DNA from: an uncultured Muribaculaceae bacterium
GTDB taxonomy: Bacteria > Bacteroidota > Bacteroidia > Bacteroidales > Muribaculaceae
Length of the DNA: 30,292 nucleotides
Direction: 5' to 3'
NCBI GenBank assembly: GCA_910583775.1
Contig: CAJTYD010000030.1
Location: forward strand, 1 to 30,292
The notes under the pieces are model-generated. The model saw only the letters and a program-made list of their open reading frames with translations, had not been told where the DNA came from and made no database searches. The position numbers were made by a program, and so were the translations under genes. The stretch's first letter is position 1. Every line of letters starts with the position of its first letter. Of the stretch, positions 7,809 through 15,650 are shown in pieces.

Positions 7809-7882
7809 TAGCCTTCTGAAGTCGTTTTCTGACGGAAAGAGGTCATAAATCAAGATTTCCGCAACAAAAAAGTCGAAAAAAT

Positions 7883-7913
7883 TTTGTCAGTTATAGAAGA
7901 TTATATAATTTTG
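7883..7913 (+). promoter_or_regulatory. Bacteroidota promoter of rpsU
   Basis: TTTG (7883-7886) and TAATTTTG (7906-7913) are spaced by 19 nt, matching the -33/-7 pattern. A start near 7920 would give rpsU a leader of about 80 nt that includes the possible pseudoknot at 7923-7954. Confidence 0.75.
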
Positions 7914-7922
7914 CAACGCTTT

Positions 7923-7954
7923 TGGAGCTGTCAGGCCTCCATGTTGCCCGACAG
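7923..7954 (+). promoter_or_regulatory. Possible pseudoknot in the rpsU leader
   Basis: TGGAG (7923-7927) can pair with CTCCA (7937-7941). The loop of that helix contains CTGTC (7928-7932), which can pair with GACAG (7950-7954). The two helices abut, the geometry of an H-type pseudoknot. The 3' arm includes CCTCC (7936-7940 region), the same string as the 16S anti-Shine-Dalgarno. The element ends 45 nt before the start codon. Ribosomal-protein leaders often bind their own product, but regulation here is a hypothesis. Confidence 0.35.
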
Positions 7955-7999
7955 AAAAGCGAGAAAGTTTTTTGAATTAAAAATTAACAAGAACAAAAC

Positions 8000-8191
8000 A
8001 TGATTATTGTACCAGTAAAAGAAGGCGAAAACATCGAGAAAGCGCTTAAAAAGTTCAAACGTAAATTTGAAAGAACAGGCATTGTTAAGGAACTTCGTGC
8101 CCGTCAGGCTTTCGAAAAACCTTCTGTGACAAACCGCAAGAAGATGATCAAGGCCATTTACGTTCAGAAGCTTCGTCAGGCAGAGCAGTAA
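8000..8191 (+). CDS. rpsU: 30S ribosomal protein bS21
   Basis: This 63-residue basic protein begins MIIVPVKEGENIEKALKKFKRKFERTG, the standard Bacteroidota bS21 N-terminus, and has the usual length. bS21 sits near the 3' end of 16S rRNA. In Flavobacterium it has been shown, with bS18 and bS6, to hold the anti-SD sequence so that SD pairing is largely silenced, and the SD-poor starts in this window fit that. The sequence before the ATG (AATTAACAAGAACAAAAC) has no SD. It has its own promoter at 7883-7913. A hairpin at 8219-8249 separates it from the Xer recombinase gene. Confidence 0.95.
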   Translation: MIIVPVKEGENIEKALKKFKRKFERTGIVKELRARQAFEKPSVTNRKKMIKAIYVQKLRQAEQ

Positions 8192-8218
8192 TAGCCTCTT
8201 TTATCATCGAAATAACTT

Positions 8219-8249
8219 TTCGGTATAGGCCGCTTCGGCTTATACCGAA
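8219..8249 (+). terminator. 14-bp hairpin between rpsU and the Xer gene
   Basis: TTCGGTATA (8219-8227) pairs with TATACCGAA (8241-8249), and GGCCG pairs with CGGCT inside it, closing on a three-nt CTT loop. Only one G-U pair is needed. The tract after it (TTGTCGTATATC) is a poor U-run, so it may be a partial terminator that reduces read-through from the highly expressed rpsU. It ends 23 nt before the next start codon. Confidence 0.6.
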
Positions 8250-8272
8250 TTGTCGTATATCTACCACACTGA

Positions 8273-9217
8273 ATGGATGCAAGACAGCTGACCGACAGAT
8301 TCCGCGATTACCTCGTTCTGGAGCTTAACCGCAGCCGGAACACCTCCGAGGCGTATTGCCGCGACATTTCCCAGTTTATCGACTGGTTAACAGGGAATAA
8401 GCAGAATTTTACTCCTGACGGCGTCACATCTTCCGACGTCCGCTCCTGGCTGGGAGGGCTGGCCCCCCTTCTGTCGCCGGCTTCTTTGCGGCGCAAGGCC
8501 CAGAGTCTCCGCGCCTTCTACCATTGGATGATGAAAACCGGCATAGCTCCGTCTAATCCGGCCGCCGACATCGTTCTGGCCAAACTTCCCAAACGCCTGC
8601 CCACCTTTGTGAGGGAAAACGAGATAGAGGAGATTCTTGAAGAGACCGAACGGCGCCCGGCAGATGAAGAGGGAGCGACTCAAAAAGAAGATTTCTTCAA
8701 CGCGCGCGAACACATAATCCTCCTTATCCTATATTCCACAGGCATCCGTCAGGAAGAGTTGCGCACCCTCAGAGACACTGACGTCGATTTCTCCCTGCGC
8801 GAGATAAAGGTGTTGGGGAAACGCTCCAAACAGAGGGTTATACCCATAGCCGACACGCTGATGGAGGAAATAAGACGCTGGCAGAGACTGCGGAACTGCG
8901 AATTCGGCAGCCTCTCCTCCGACGCTCCCCTTATTCCGGGGCACAACGGACATCCCATATCAAAATCCACGCTCTATAACATCGTAAAGAAAGCGCTCGC
9001 CTCGACATCAGCTTCAAAAAAGAGTCCGCACGTGCTTCGCCATACATTCGCCACATCGATGCTCAACGCAGGTTCAAACCTCGATTCCGTGAAGGAATTC
9101 CTCGGGCACAACTCCATAGCCACCACCCAGATCTACACCCACCTCTCTTTCGCCGAACTACGCAGAAACTATTCGGGCGCTCATCCCCGTTCCGCAGAAA
9201 AAAAGAAGGAAAAATAA
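8273..9217 (+). CDS. xerC: Tyrosine recombinase, XerC/XerD type
   Basis: The 314 residues comprise a SAM-like core-binding N-terminal domain (about 5-95) and a phage-integrase catalytic domain (about 110-300). The catalytic set is complete: Arg159 (STGIRQEEL), Lys183 (VLGKRSKQR), His253 and Arg256 (HVLRHTFA), His279 (LGHNS) and the nucleophile Tyr288 (QIYTHLS). Xer enzymes resolve chromosome dimers at dif. Its place between rpsU and the hibernation factor gene is a conserved Bacteroidales arrangement, so it is read as the housekeeping recombinase and not as part of a mobile element; no attachment sites or phage genes are nearby. Whether it is the XerC or XerD partner cannot be settled here. 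The charged KKKEK C-terminus is not catalytic. Confidence 0.88.
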   Translation: MDARQLTDRFRDYLVLELNRSRNTSEAYCRDISQFIDWLTGNKQNFTPDGVTSSDVRSWLGGLAPLLSPASLRRKAQSLRAFYHWMMKTGIAPSNPAADIVLAKLPKRLPTFVRENEIEEILEETERRPADEEGATQKEDFFNAREHIILLILYSTGIRQEELRTLRDTDVDFSLREIKVLGKRSKQRVIPIADTLMEEIRRWQRLRNCEFGSLSSDAPLIPGHNGHPISKSTLYNIVKKALASTSASKKSPHVLRHTFATSMLNAGSNLDSVKEFLGHNSIATTQIYTHLSFAELRRNYSGAHPRSAEKKKEK

Positions 9218-9229
9218 GCAAATTTCAAT

Positions 9230-9247
9230 TATTTTTGTTTATCTTTG
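9230..9247 (+). promoter_or_regulatory. Candidate -7 elements for hpf
   Basis: Two TAnnTTTG matches lie close together: TATTTTTG (9230-9237) and TATCTTTG (9240-9247). Neither has a clear TTTG about 20 nt upstream, so the promoter call is moderate. A start near 9254 would give a leader of about 95 nt before the hibernation factor gene. Confidence 0.5.
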
Positions 9248-9350
9248 TAAACAGAGTTCCCCCCGCGGCACCGAAAACGCATTCAGACTTACGGAAAGCA
9301 CCGGGACACGGGATTCATTGTCGAGTATTAATTCTTAAAATCTTTGCATT

Positions 9351-9644
9351 ATGGAAGCAACAATCAAAGCGATTCATTTCGACATCAGCGATAAACTGAC
9401 CGCATTCGTGAATAAAAAAATCGACAAACTTTGCCGCAGATTCGACGCAATCACCGGAGCAGAGATAAATATGCGTCTTATCAAGCCGGAAGCTGCCATG
9501 AACAAAGAGGCCCAGATCCGCCTGACAGTCCCCCCGGCAGCCGATCTTTTCGCGTCGAAGACCGCCGATACTTTCGAAGAGGCCATCGACCTTTGCATCC
9601 AGGCTCTCGAGCCGCAGCTCGAGAAGGTGAAAGGCCGCAAATAA
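9351..9644 (+). CDS. hpf: Ribosome hibernation promoting factor, short form
   Basis: The 97 residues match the HPF/RaiA (S30AE) fold, which binds the 30S decoding site and inactivates ribosomes in slow growth. Visible features are the N-terminal beta strand MEATIKAIHFDISDKL, the helix FVNKKIDKLCRRFD and the second helix FEEAIDLCIQALEPQLEKVKGRK. The protein lacks the C-terminal dimerisation domain of long HPF, so it is the short type. It follows the Xer gene by 133 nt and has candidate promoter elements of its own, consistent with growth-phase control, though no specific regulator site is evident. Confidence 0.9.
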   Translation: MEATIKAIHFDISDKLTAFVNKKIDKLCRRFDAITGAEINMRLIKPEAAMNKEAQIRLTVPPAADLFASKTADTFEEAIDLCIQALEPQLEKVKGRK

Positions 9645-9706
9645 ACTTCACTGACAAATACAGAATCTCCAGATAGTTTCATTTTATATTTAATCTTACG
9701 GATTAA

Positions 9707-10753
9707 GTGGTTTCTATAAAAGGAAATAATAAGCACGCCCCCAAAAGGATGACCTCATACATCCTTTTGGGGCTGACTATTATAATAATAGCCATGTTGC
9801 TTCTCTTCTATCCGGTGGTGATGCGCAAGACGCAGCAGACCGTCGTGTTCCGGATTCCGCGTGGCGCCACGGCCGCGATGGTGAGCGACAGCCTTACGAA
9901 ACATTACGGCCCGGGAATGGCGAAATCTGTGATGAGACTCATGAATATGCGTCGTGTCGACTATTCTAAGCGCCACGGAATGTATGAAGTGCCGCAGGGA
10001 TCGAACGCCATAGCCGTAGCCCGCAAGATCGGCGCCGGCGGCCAGACACCGGTACGTCTCACGGTTAACGGCTTCCGCAGTCTTGACCTTCTGGCCTCCA
10101 GAATCAGCGCAAAACTCGAATTCCCGGCCGACTCGCTGCTCCTGCTGCTGAATGATCGGGAGGTTATGAGCCGATACGGACTGAGGCCGGAACAGGCGCT
10201 CGCCCTCTTCGTCGATGACACATACGAGGTATACTGGACCTCCTCCCCCCGCGAAGTGATCGACAAGATCGGCAAAAACTATCTCTCGCTGTGGAATCAG
10301 GAAAGACGCGACAAGGCGGCTGCCCTCGGCCTTTCTCCTGCCGAGGTAATGACCGTCGCCTCGATTGCCGATGAAGAGACAAACGACCCGGATGAAAAAG
10401 GGAAAGTGGCACGCCTTTACATCAACCGTCTGAAAAAAGGAATGAGACTCCAGGCCGATCCAACAATCCGCTTCGCCCTCAACGACTTCACCATCAGGCG
10501 TGTGAAAGGGAACCATCTGAAGGTGAATTCGCCCTATAACACCTATACCCACAACGGGTTGCCGCCGGGTCCGATCCGGACCACCGGCCGCTCCACCGTA
10601 GACCGGCTGCTCGACAGCGAGCCGCACGATTATCTTTTCATGTGTGCTAAAGAGGATTTCTCCGGGTCGCATAACTTCGCCTCCACTTTCGCGGAGCATT
10701 CGCGCAACGCCGAGCGTTACCGGCATGCGCTCAATGCCCGTGGAATCCAATAA
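9707..10753 (+). CDS. mltG: Endolytic murein transglycosylase MltG
   Basis: 348 residues from a GTG at 9707, directly after an in-frame stop. An ATG at 9749 would remove the basic pre-membrane segment, so the GTG is preferred but not certain. MltG is an inner-membrane enzyme that cuts nascent peptidoglycan glycan strands and so limits their length. One transmembrane helix (about residues 17-38) is followed by a LysM-like region and the YceG domain. The catalytic glutamate is Glu224 in VASIADEETND, matching ASIVEKET of the E. coli enzyme; LYINRLKKGMRLQADPTIRF and SPYNTYTHNGLPPGPI are further family blocks. It precedes the DUF2007 gene by 42 nt. Confidence 0.92.
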   Translation: MVSIKGNNKHAPKRMTSYILLGLTIIIIAMLLLFYPVVMRKTQQTVVFRIPRGATAAMVSDSLTKHYGPGMAKSVMRLMNMRRVDYSKRHGMYEVPQGSNAIAVARKIGAGGQTPVRLTVNGFRSLDLLASRISAKLEFPADSLLLLLNDREVMSRYGLRPEQALALFVDDTYEVYWTSSPREVIDKIGKNYLSLWNQERRDKAAALGLSPAEVMTVASIADEETNDPDEKGKVARLYINRLKKGMRLQADPTIRFALNDFTIRRVKGNHLKVNSPYNTYTHNGLPPGPIRTTGRSTVDRLLDSEPHDYLFMCAKEDFSGSHNFASTFAEHSRNAERYRHALNARGIQ

Positions 10754-10795
10754 TCCTCATATTACCGACGTTTCCTCCAATACACCAGATTTACT

Positions 10796-11020
10796 ATGGC
10801 TGTCATCAATCAATATACGAGCATCGAGAGAGCATATATCGACAAAGGTTTTCTCGTGGCTAACGGCATACCCGCCGAAGTGGAATCTGACGCGCTGGCG
10901 CAGATATATCCCGGCATCGGCGGCTTAGGCATGATTTCGCTTGCAGTGCCCGATCAGTATGCCGGAAAAGCACAGAAACTGCTTGCCTCCCGGCCAAGGC
11001 AGGAAGAAATCGAGAACTGA
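10796..11020 (+). CDS. DUF2007-type small protein
   Basis: A 74-residue protein resembling the DUF2007 family (annotated as putative signal-transducing, without solid experimental support). The pattern MAVINQYTSIERAYIDKGFLVANGIPAEVE, then GGLGMISLAVPDQYAGKAQKLL, fits the small alpha/beta ferredoxin-like fold of these proteins, in which a strand-helix unit reads across subunits. There is no signal peptide or membrane segment, so it is probably cytoplasmic. It lies between mltG and the DUF4421 gene, only 7 nt upstream of the latter, and is probably cotranscribed with them. Function unknown. Confidence 0.78.
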   Translation: MAVINQYTSIERAYIDKGFLVANGIPAEVESDALAQIYPGIGGLGMISLAVPDQYAGKAQKLLASRPRQEEIEN

Positions 11021-11027
11021 TAAAAAA

Positions 11028-12170
11028 ATGCGTAAAAGAATCTTAAGACTCTTCCTGACCCTGTTTATTCTTATCTCCTTTCCTGCTTTCGCATCCGGAG
11101 AGAGGGATTCTCTCTCGCATTCTGACAGACAGGTCCTTAATCAGGTTGCGGATTCGATTGCCCGCTCGCATAACTGGAAAACGCTTCTTAAAGAGAGAAA
11201 GCTGGACCCCAAGGACACCACCGTGGTCTATCCGAAGTTTCTGGGGTTCTGCGTCAAGGTCTACAACTGGGCCGACCGGGTGTTCAATTCCTACGACACC
11301 ACCTATGTGGTGGGCACCGGCAAGAAATGGAAGGCAAGGATACTGAGCGATAACTGGGTCGACTCCTATTATCTGAACCCGGGGCGCAAGATGCCCATGA
11401 GAATGATGAGCGACGTCTACAGCAACCTCGGAGCCTACATTCAGTTCATGGCCGTCAGTTTAGGTTATTCGTTCGACCTGGGTCGCTTCTTCGGCCAGAC
11501 TCCGTCAACCCACAACAAATTAGAATTCAACTTCAACTGCGCGCGTTTCAACGTGGAAGGGCATTTCTGGGAAAGCTACGGGGGTACGTATATCCGCACT
11601 TTCGGAGGTTATAACAACGGCCATCTGATAAAGGAATTTTTCCCGGGAGCCCGTCAGCGCACTTTGGCCGCCAAGGCATATTATTTCTTCAACAACCGTA
11701 AATTCGCCATGGGCGCGGCTTATAACTTCTCTAAAATTCAGAAGAAAAGCGCAGGATCGGCGATTATCGGTCTCAATTTCAGTCATGTCAACATCATGAT
11801 GGATATGTTTCAGCTCCCTGAGAACCTCAAGGACCATCTCACGATCGATCCCATGAAATACGTATTTCACTACAATTCATGGAGCGTAATATCAGGCTAC
11901 AGCTACAACCTTGTCTGCAATCCTCACCTGCTCCTGAATTTTACGCTCTTTCCGGGATTAGGATACTCCAGGGCTTTCGGCGATTCGGTAGAGGCCGACG
12001 CCCATCTTCTGGCGATGAATATCTCCGCCCAGTCGTCGCTCACCTACAACCTGAAGAATTTCTTCATCTGCGCCATCGCGAAGATGGAGGGAAACTGGTA
12101 TAATTCCAATCAGTTCTCTTTCTTCTCTTCAGTGGAAAACCTTCAGCTCAGCATCGGGCTGCGCTTTTAA
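11028..12170 (+). CDS. DUF4421 family protein, probable outer-membrane beta-barrel
   Basis: 380 residues from the ATG at 11028. That start is chosen because MRKRILRLFLTLFILISFPAFASG is a clear signal peptide, whereas the longer open frame would bury it and overlap the DUF2007 gene. The mature part begins with a charged helical stretch (DRQVLNQVADSIARSHNWKTLL) and then shows alternating aromatic strands and tight turns, ending in LQLSIGLRF with a C-terminal phenylalanine, as in outer-membrane barrels. The architecture fits Bacteroidales DUF4421 proteins. Function unknown; a location in the outer membrane is inferred. Confidence 0.75.
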   Translation: MRKRILRLFLTLFILISFPAFASGERDSLSHSDRQVLNQVADSIARSHNWKTLLKERKLDPKDTTVVYPKFLGFCVKVYNWADRVFNSYDTTYVVGTGKKWKARILSDNWVDSYYLNPGRKMPMRMMSDVYSNLGAYIQFMAVSLGYSFDLGRFFGQTPSTHNKLEFNFNCARFNVEGHFWESYGGTYIRTFGGYNNGHLIKEFFPGARQRTLAAKAYYFFNNRKFAMGAAYNFSKIQKKSAGSAIIGLNFSHVNIMMDMFQLPENLKDHLTIDPMKYVFHYNSWSVISGYSYNLVCNPHLLLNFTLFPGLGYSRAFGDSVEADAHLLAMNISAQSSLTYNLKNFFICAIAKMEGNWYNSNQFSFFSSVENLQLSIGLRF

Positions 12171-12222
12171 GGAACAAGCTCTTAGTAAGATAATCAAAAT
12201 ATTACATAAACATCCCCTCACA

Positions 12223-13242
12223 ATGAACACCTTCCTGCCTGACGAAAAATATATGAGACGCGCTATAGAGCTGGCGCTCAACGGCGAGCTTCATTCCTCG
12301 CCTAACCCGAATGTAGGCGCCGTGATCGTCTCGCCCGACGGGCGCATAATAGGCGAAGGATGGCACCGCCGCTGCGGAGGGCCTCACGCCGAAGTCAATG
12401 CCGTGGCTTCCGTAAGACCATGCGACGAGGCTCTGCTTGCCGAATCCACCATTTATGTCACCCTCGAGCCCTGTTCCCATTGGGGGAAGACGCCGCCATG
12501 CAGCAAGCTCCTGATCGAGAAGCGTATCCCCCGCGTAGTGGTCGGAATGACCGACCCGTTTTCGAAAGTGAGCGGAAACGGAATCAGAATGCTCCGCGAG
12601 GCGGGAGCGGAGGTAATCGAGAATTTTCTTGAACACGAATGCAGAGCCCTTAACCGTCGCTTCATAACCGCGCACACTCTCCGGCGCCCCTATATCCAGC
12701 TGAAATGGGCGCAAAGCTCCGACGGCTTCATCGCCGCCCTCGAAAACGGAAGGCCGATGCCGGTGAGGCTTTCCAACCCCCTCTCAATGCGGCTGATGCA
12801 CAAGGAACGCGCGCTCGCCGACGCCATAATGGTCGGCACAGGGACTATAATCGCCGACAACCCTTCGCTCACCACGCGCCTCTGGCCCGGGCAAAGTCCG
12901 CGTCCGGTGATATTCAAGTCAGAAAGAATCCCGGAAAACACGAACATACTCCTGCGGGATCCCGTAATTCTCGACCCGCTTAAAGACCTGTCGCAAAACA
13001 TGAATCTCCTTTATGAAGAATACGGGATAACCTCCCTGATGGCCGAAGGAGGAGAGAAATTGTTACACAGCTTCATCGATTCCGGCATTGTCGACGAGAT
13101 AAGAGTGGAGATTGCTCAGAAAAAGATCATGAACGGCCTGACGGCGCCCAAGATTCCGGCAGGATTCCGTCTTGTAGGCTCGGAAAAGGCTGAAAAAAAT
13201 GTTATCCTTTACTATCATAACGACTACAACAGCTCATGCTAA
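12223..13242 (+). CDS. ribD: Riboflavin biosynthesis protein RibD (deaminase/reductase)
   Basis: 339 residues in two domains. The N-terminal deaminase has the zinc site His55-Ala-Glu57 (GGPHAEVNA) and Cys84/Cys93 (EPCSHWGKTPPC), and hydrolyses diaminohydroxyphosphoribosylaminopyrimidine. The C-terminal reductase (about 150-335) begins RPYIQLKWAQSSDGFIA, has GTGTIIADNPSLTTR and LMAEGGEKLLHSFI, and reduces the product with NADPH. Other riboflavin genes are not adjacent, and no FMN riboswitch is visible in the 52-nt gap upstream. It follows the DUF4421 gene and ends before the promoter of the next cluster. Confidence 0.94.
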   Translation: MNTFLPDEKYMRRAIELALNGELHSSPNPNVGAVIVSPDGRIIGEGWHRRCGGPHAEVNAVASVRPCDEALLAESTIYVTLEPCSHWGKTPPCSKLLIEKRIPRVVVGMTDPFSKVSGNGIRMLREAGAEVIENFLEHECRALNRRFITAHTLRRPYIQLKWAQSSDGFIAALENGRPMPVRLSNPLSMRLMHKERALADAIMVGTGTIIADNPSLTTRLWPGQSPRPVIFKSERIPENTNILLRDPVILDPLKDLSQNMNLLYEEYGITSLMAEGGEKLLHSFIDSGIVDEIRVEIAQKKIMNGLTAPKIPAGFRLVGSEKAEKNVILYYHNDYNSSC

Positions 13243-13247
13243 AATCT

Positions 13248-13276
13248 CTTAAAATCACTTTAAAATACCTTAAAAT
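13248..13276 (+). repeat. CTTAAAAT repeats phased at about one helical turn
   Basis: CTTAAAAT (13248-13255), CTTTAAAAT (13258-13266) and CTTAAAAT (13269-13276) repeat every 10-11 nt, with a partial copy before them. They lie 45-73 nt upstream of the -7 element of the DUF6242 gene. They may curve the DNA, act like an UP element, or be chance low complexity. Confidence 0.5.
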
Positions 13277-13320
13277 AAAAAAACGGGCGTCAATTTATCA
13301 CTTTATTCCCCAAGAAATGC

Positions 13321-13328
13321 TAAATTTG
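13321..13328 (+). promoter_or_regulatory. Candidate -7 element for the DUF6242-DUF6089-uppS-bamA run
   Basis: TAAATTTG matches TAnnTTTG exactly. No TTTG is found at the usual distance; the nearest is TTTA at 13294. A start near 13335 would leave about 95 nt before the chosen lipoprotein start. Confidence 0.5.
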
Positions 13329-13431
13329 CAAGTTGAAATACAATCTTATGCGTGAACCCACCGACGACAGGTGGAGAAAAAGCATAAGTCAAGATCCAAA
13401 TACCGCCGATGCGTCGCGCTTACGGATCGGC

Positions 13432-14937
13432 ATGCAAAATATAAAACGAGTGAAGATACATAAACTATTCCGTATTATCTCCGGTGTTTTCATGGTGGCT
13501 CTGACAGTCGCCATGAGTTCATGTAACGAAAAGAATAACACCGACGATGAGGAAATCATCGTGATGACCAACGTCGCCGTCACCAAATTCGCACTAAAGT
13601 CGAATTCCGAAATAATGGAGAATCTCGATTCCGTTTATTTCTCGATCGACCTCGACCACGGCGTGATCTTCAATGCCGACTCCCTGCCGATGGGGACAAA
13701 AATCAACAAACTCGTAGCCGACATCACATATTCGAGTCTCATCACGGAGGCTAAGATAACGATGGAGGACGGAGACACACGCACCGGAGATATCGACTAC
13801 CTTAAAAACCCCTCCGATTCGATCGACTTCACGGGCAAGGTTACTCTTCAGCTCTCCTACGGAACCATGAAGAAGAGCTACCGTCTGAAGGTGAATGTCC
13901 ATAAAGAGAAAGCCGACTCCCTGATCTGGGACGAGCTGAAAGTGAGAAAACTGCCCTCCCGTATGGCCGCCCCGCGCTCGCAGAAGAGTATCTCCTACAA
14001 CGACCGGGCCATCAGCCTGATCCTTGAGAACGACGGAACCTATACTTTCTCGACATCCACCAATCTTTTCGACGACCAGTGGACCAAGAAAGCCATTTCA
14101 TTCGACTTCGTTCCAGACGTGAGATCGCTCTGCGCCACCACCGAAGCCATCTATCTTCTGTCTGACAGCGGAACGCTCTACCGTTCTACCGACGGTACGG
14201 CCTGGGATGCCGTCTCACAGGGCTGGGCGCAGATACTCGGTTCATACACAGATTCGGCAGTCGGTCTCAAATCAGGCAGCGACGGCCTCTCATACGCACA
14301 ATATCCCGCAAAAAACATGTCGGTCGCTAAAGCCGACGCCGATTTCCCCGTGACAGGATATTCCAACCTGGTGACTCTCGTCAACAAATGGACTTCCTCT
14401 CCGGTGGCGTTCTTTGTCGGAGGTGTGAAGAAAGACGGTGCCCTCTCCAACGCCACCTGGGCCTTCGACGGCACCAACTGGATCAAACTCAGCGAAGGCG
14501 GAATCCCGGCCCTGAAAGGAGCATCGATCATTCCGTATTACAATTTCAGATACACTTCCTCACAGATAACCAAAACGGAATTCCCCGTCTGGATGATAGT
14601 TGGGGGAGAACTGGCCGACGGGTCGTTCAACCGCGATGTCTACATCTCGTATGACAACGGCGTCAACTGGCGCAAGGGCGACGCATTCCTGCAGCTGCCC
14701 GAAGCCATTCCTGCGATGACAGAATGCGACAACGTGGTGATGACGACCCGGAAGATGGTCAACCTTTCCGACGCATGGACAAGATCGGTGTCAGGATCGG
14801 TAGAGATCGTAGGAGACAGGTTATATTGGGAATGCCCGTATATCTATCTTATCGGCGGTCTTGACAAAAACGGCGCGCTCTGCAACACGATCTGGAGAGG
14901 CGTTCTGGCAAGATTGTCGTTCACGCCGATAATATAG
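13432..14937 (+). CDS. DUF6242-type lipoprotein with BNR-like repeats
   Basis: 501 residues from the ATG at 13432, chosen because it gives a short lipoprotein signal: a basic N-terminus, a hydrophobic segment and the lipobox TVAMSSC with Cys31 as the lipidation site. An ATG at 13348 would place 28 polar residues in front. After an acidic linker (NNTDDEE) comes a beta-sandwich-like region (about 40-160), then a probable beta-propeller with Asp-box-like motifs, LYRSTDGTAWDAV and YISYDNGVNWRKG. It matches the Bacteroidales DUF6242 proteins that precede DUF6089 and uppS. Function unknown; envelope location is inferred. The next gene starts 2 nt after its stop. Confidence 0.75.
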   Translation: MQNIKRVKIHKLFRIISGVFMVALTVAMSSCNEKNNTDDEEIIVMTNVAVTKFALKSNSEIMENLDSVYFSIDLDHGVIFNADSLPMGTKINKLVADITYSSLITEAKITMEDGDTRTGDIDYLKNPSDSIDFTGKVTLQLSYGTMKKSYRLKVNVHKEKADSLIWDELKVRKLPSRMAAPRSQKSISYNDRAISLILENDGTYTFSTSTNLFDDQWTKKAISFDFVPDVRSLCATTEAIYLLSDSGTLYRSTDGTAWDAVSQGWAQILGSYTDSAVGLKSGSDGLSYAQYPAKNMSVAKADADFPVTGYSNLVTLVNKWTSSPVAFFVGGVKKDGALSNATWAFDGTNWIKLSEGGIPALKGASIIPYYNFRYTSSQITKTEFPVWMIVGGELADGSFNRDVYISYDNGVNWRKGDAFLQLPEAIPAMTECDNVVMTTRKMVNLSDAWTRSVSGSVEIVGDRLYWECPYIYLIGGLDKNGALCNTIWRGVLARLSFTPII

Positions 14938-14939
14938 TC

Positions 14940-15644
14940 ATGCCGCCGACGCTCTCCGAACGGCTGCCTCGCCTTGTCATGGCTCTTCTTCTGGCAGTTA
15001 TCGCGTTGCCGAGGGCTTTCGCCCAGGATGACGACTTCAGGTTTTCAATCGGAGGAGGAGTCGGCATGACAGGCTATCTCGGCGACGCAAACACCTCGAA
15101 CCTCTGGCAGAATCCGGGGTGGGACGCCGAAGTGCATTTCAGGTATCTGAACAATCCGAGATGGGCCTTCAAGACCAGTCTCTATGCGGGCAGCCTCCGC
15201 GGAGACTCCTCGGAAATGACAAACGTTTTCCCGCAAGGGAACACTTATAAGTTCTCCACAATATTTTATGAGCTCGGAGAACTGGCGGAATTCAACTTCT
15301 TCAACTTCGGAACAGGCCCTGCCTACCGAAAGCTGAAACGCATTTCGCCCTATATCACCGCCGGAGTCAGCCTGACGCTCTGGAAAACGGACGGCAAGAC
15401 AGGCGCCGCTTTCACGCTCCCCTTCGGAGCCGGCGTGAAATACAAACTCTCCGAGAGATGGAATCTCGGGTTCGAGTTTCTGATGAAGAAGGTGTTCACC
15501 GACAGGCTCGACGGAGCCCAGCTCGATGATCCCCTCGGAATCAAAAGCTCTTTCATGAAGAATACCGACTGGTATTCCACAATGTCGCTCACCGTGAGCT
15601 ATGAATTCGGCAGGCGGTGTGCAACATGCAATTATAAAGACTGA
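14940..15644 (+). CDS. DUF6089 family outer-membrane beta-barrel protein
   Basis: 234 residues with a signal peptide ending near ALPRAFAQ. The mature protein starts DDDFRFSIGGGVGMTGYLGD and alternates aromatic and polar residues in antiparallel strands, resembling the PorT/OmpX-like eight-stranded barrels grouped as DUF6089. It ends LTVSYEFGRRCATCNYKD, with a C-x-x-C close to the C-terminus. It sits 2 nt after the DUF6242 gene and 6 nt before uppS, so the three are almost certainly one transcript with bamA. That linkage suggests a role in outer-membrane assembly or transport, but none is proven. Confidence 0.82.
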   Translation: MPPTLSERLPRLVMALLLAVIALPRAFAQDDDFRFSIGGGVGMTGYLGDANTSNLWQNPGWDAEVHFRYLNNPRWAFKTSLYAGSLRGDSSEMTNVFPQGNTYKFSTIFYELGELAEFNFFNFGTGPAYRKLKRISPYITAGVSLTLWKTDGKTGAAFTLPFGAGVKYKLSERWNLGFEFLMKKVFTDRLDGAQLDDPLGIKSSFMKNTDWYSTMSLTVSYEFGRRCATCNYKD

Positions 15645-15650
15645 CCCGTT

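Noticed and set aside
8273..9217. Tyrosine recombinase as a sign of a mobile element
   Set aside because: It lies between rpsU and hpf, a conserved core arrangement, with no attachment repeats, phage or conjugation genes nearby.
9755..10750. 331-codon frame antisense to mltG
   Set aside because: Low-complexity composition and complete overlap with a clearly identified gene.
12171..12222. FMN riboswitch before ribD
   Set aside because: Only 52 nt separate ribD from the previous gene and none of the conserved FMN-element blocks are there.
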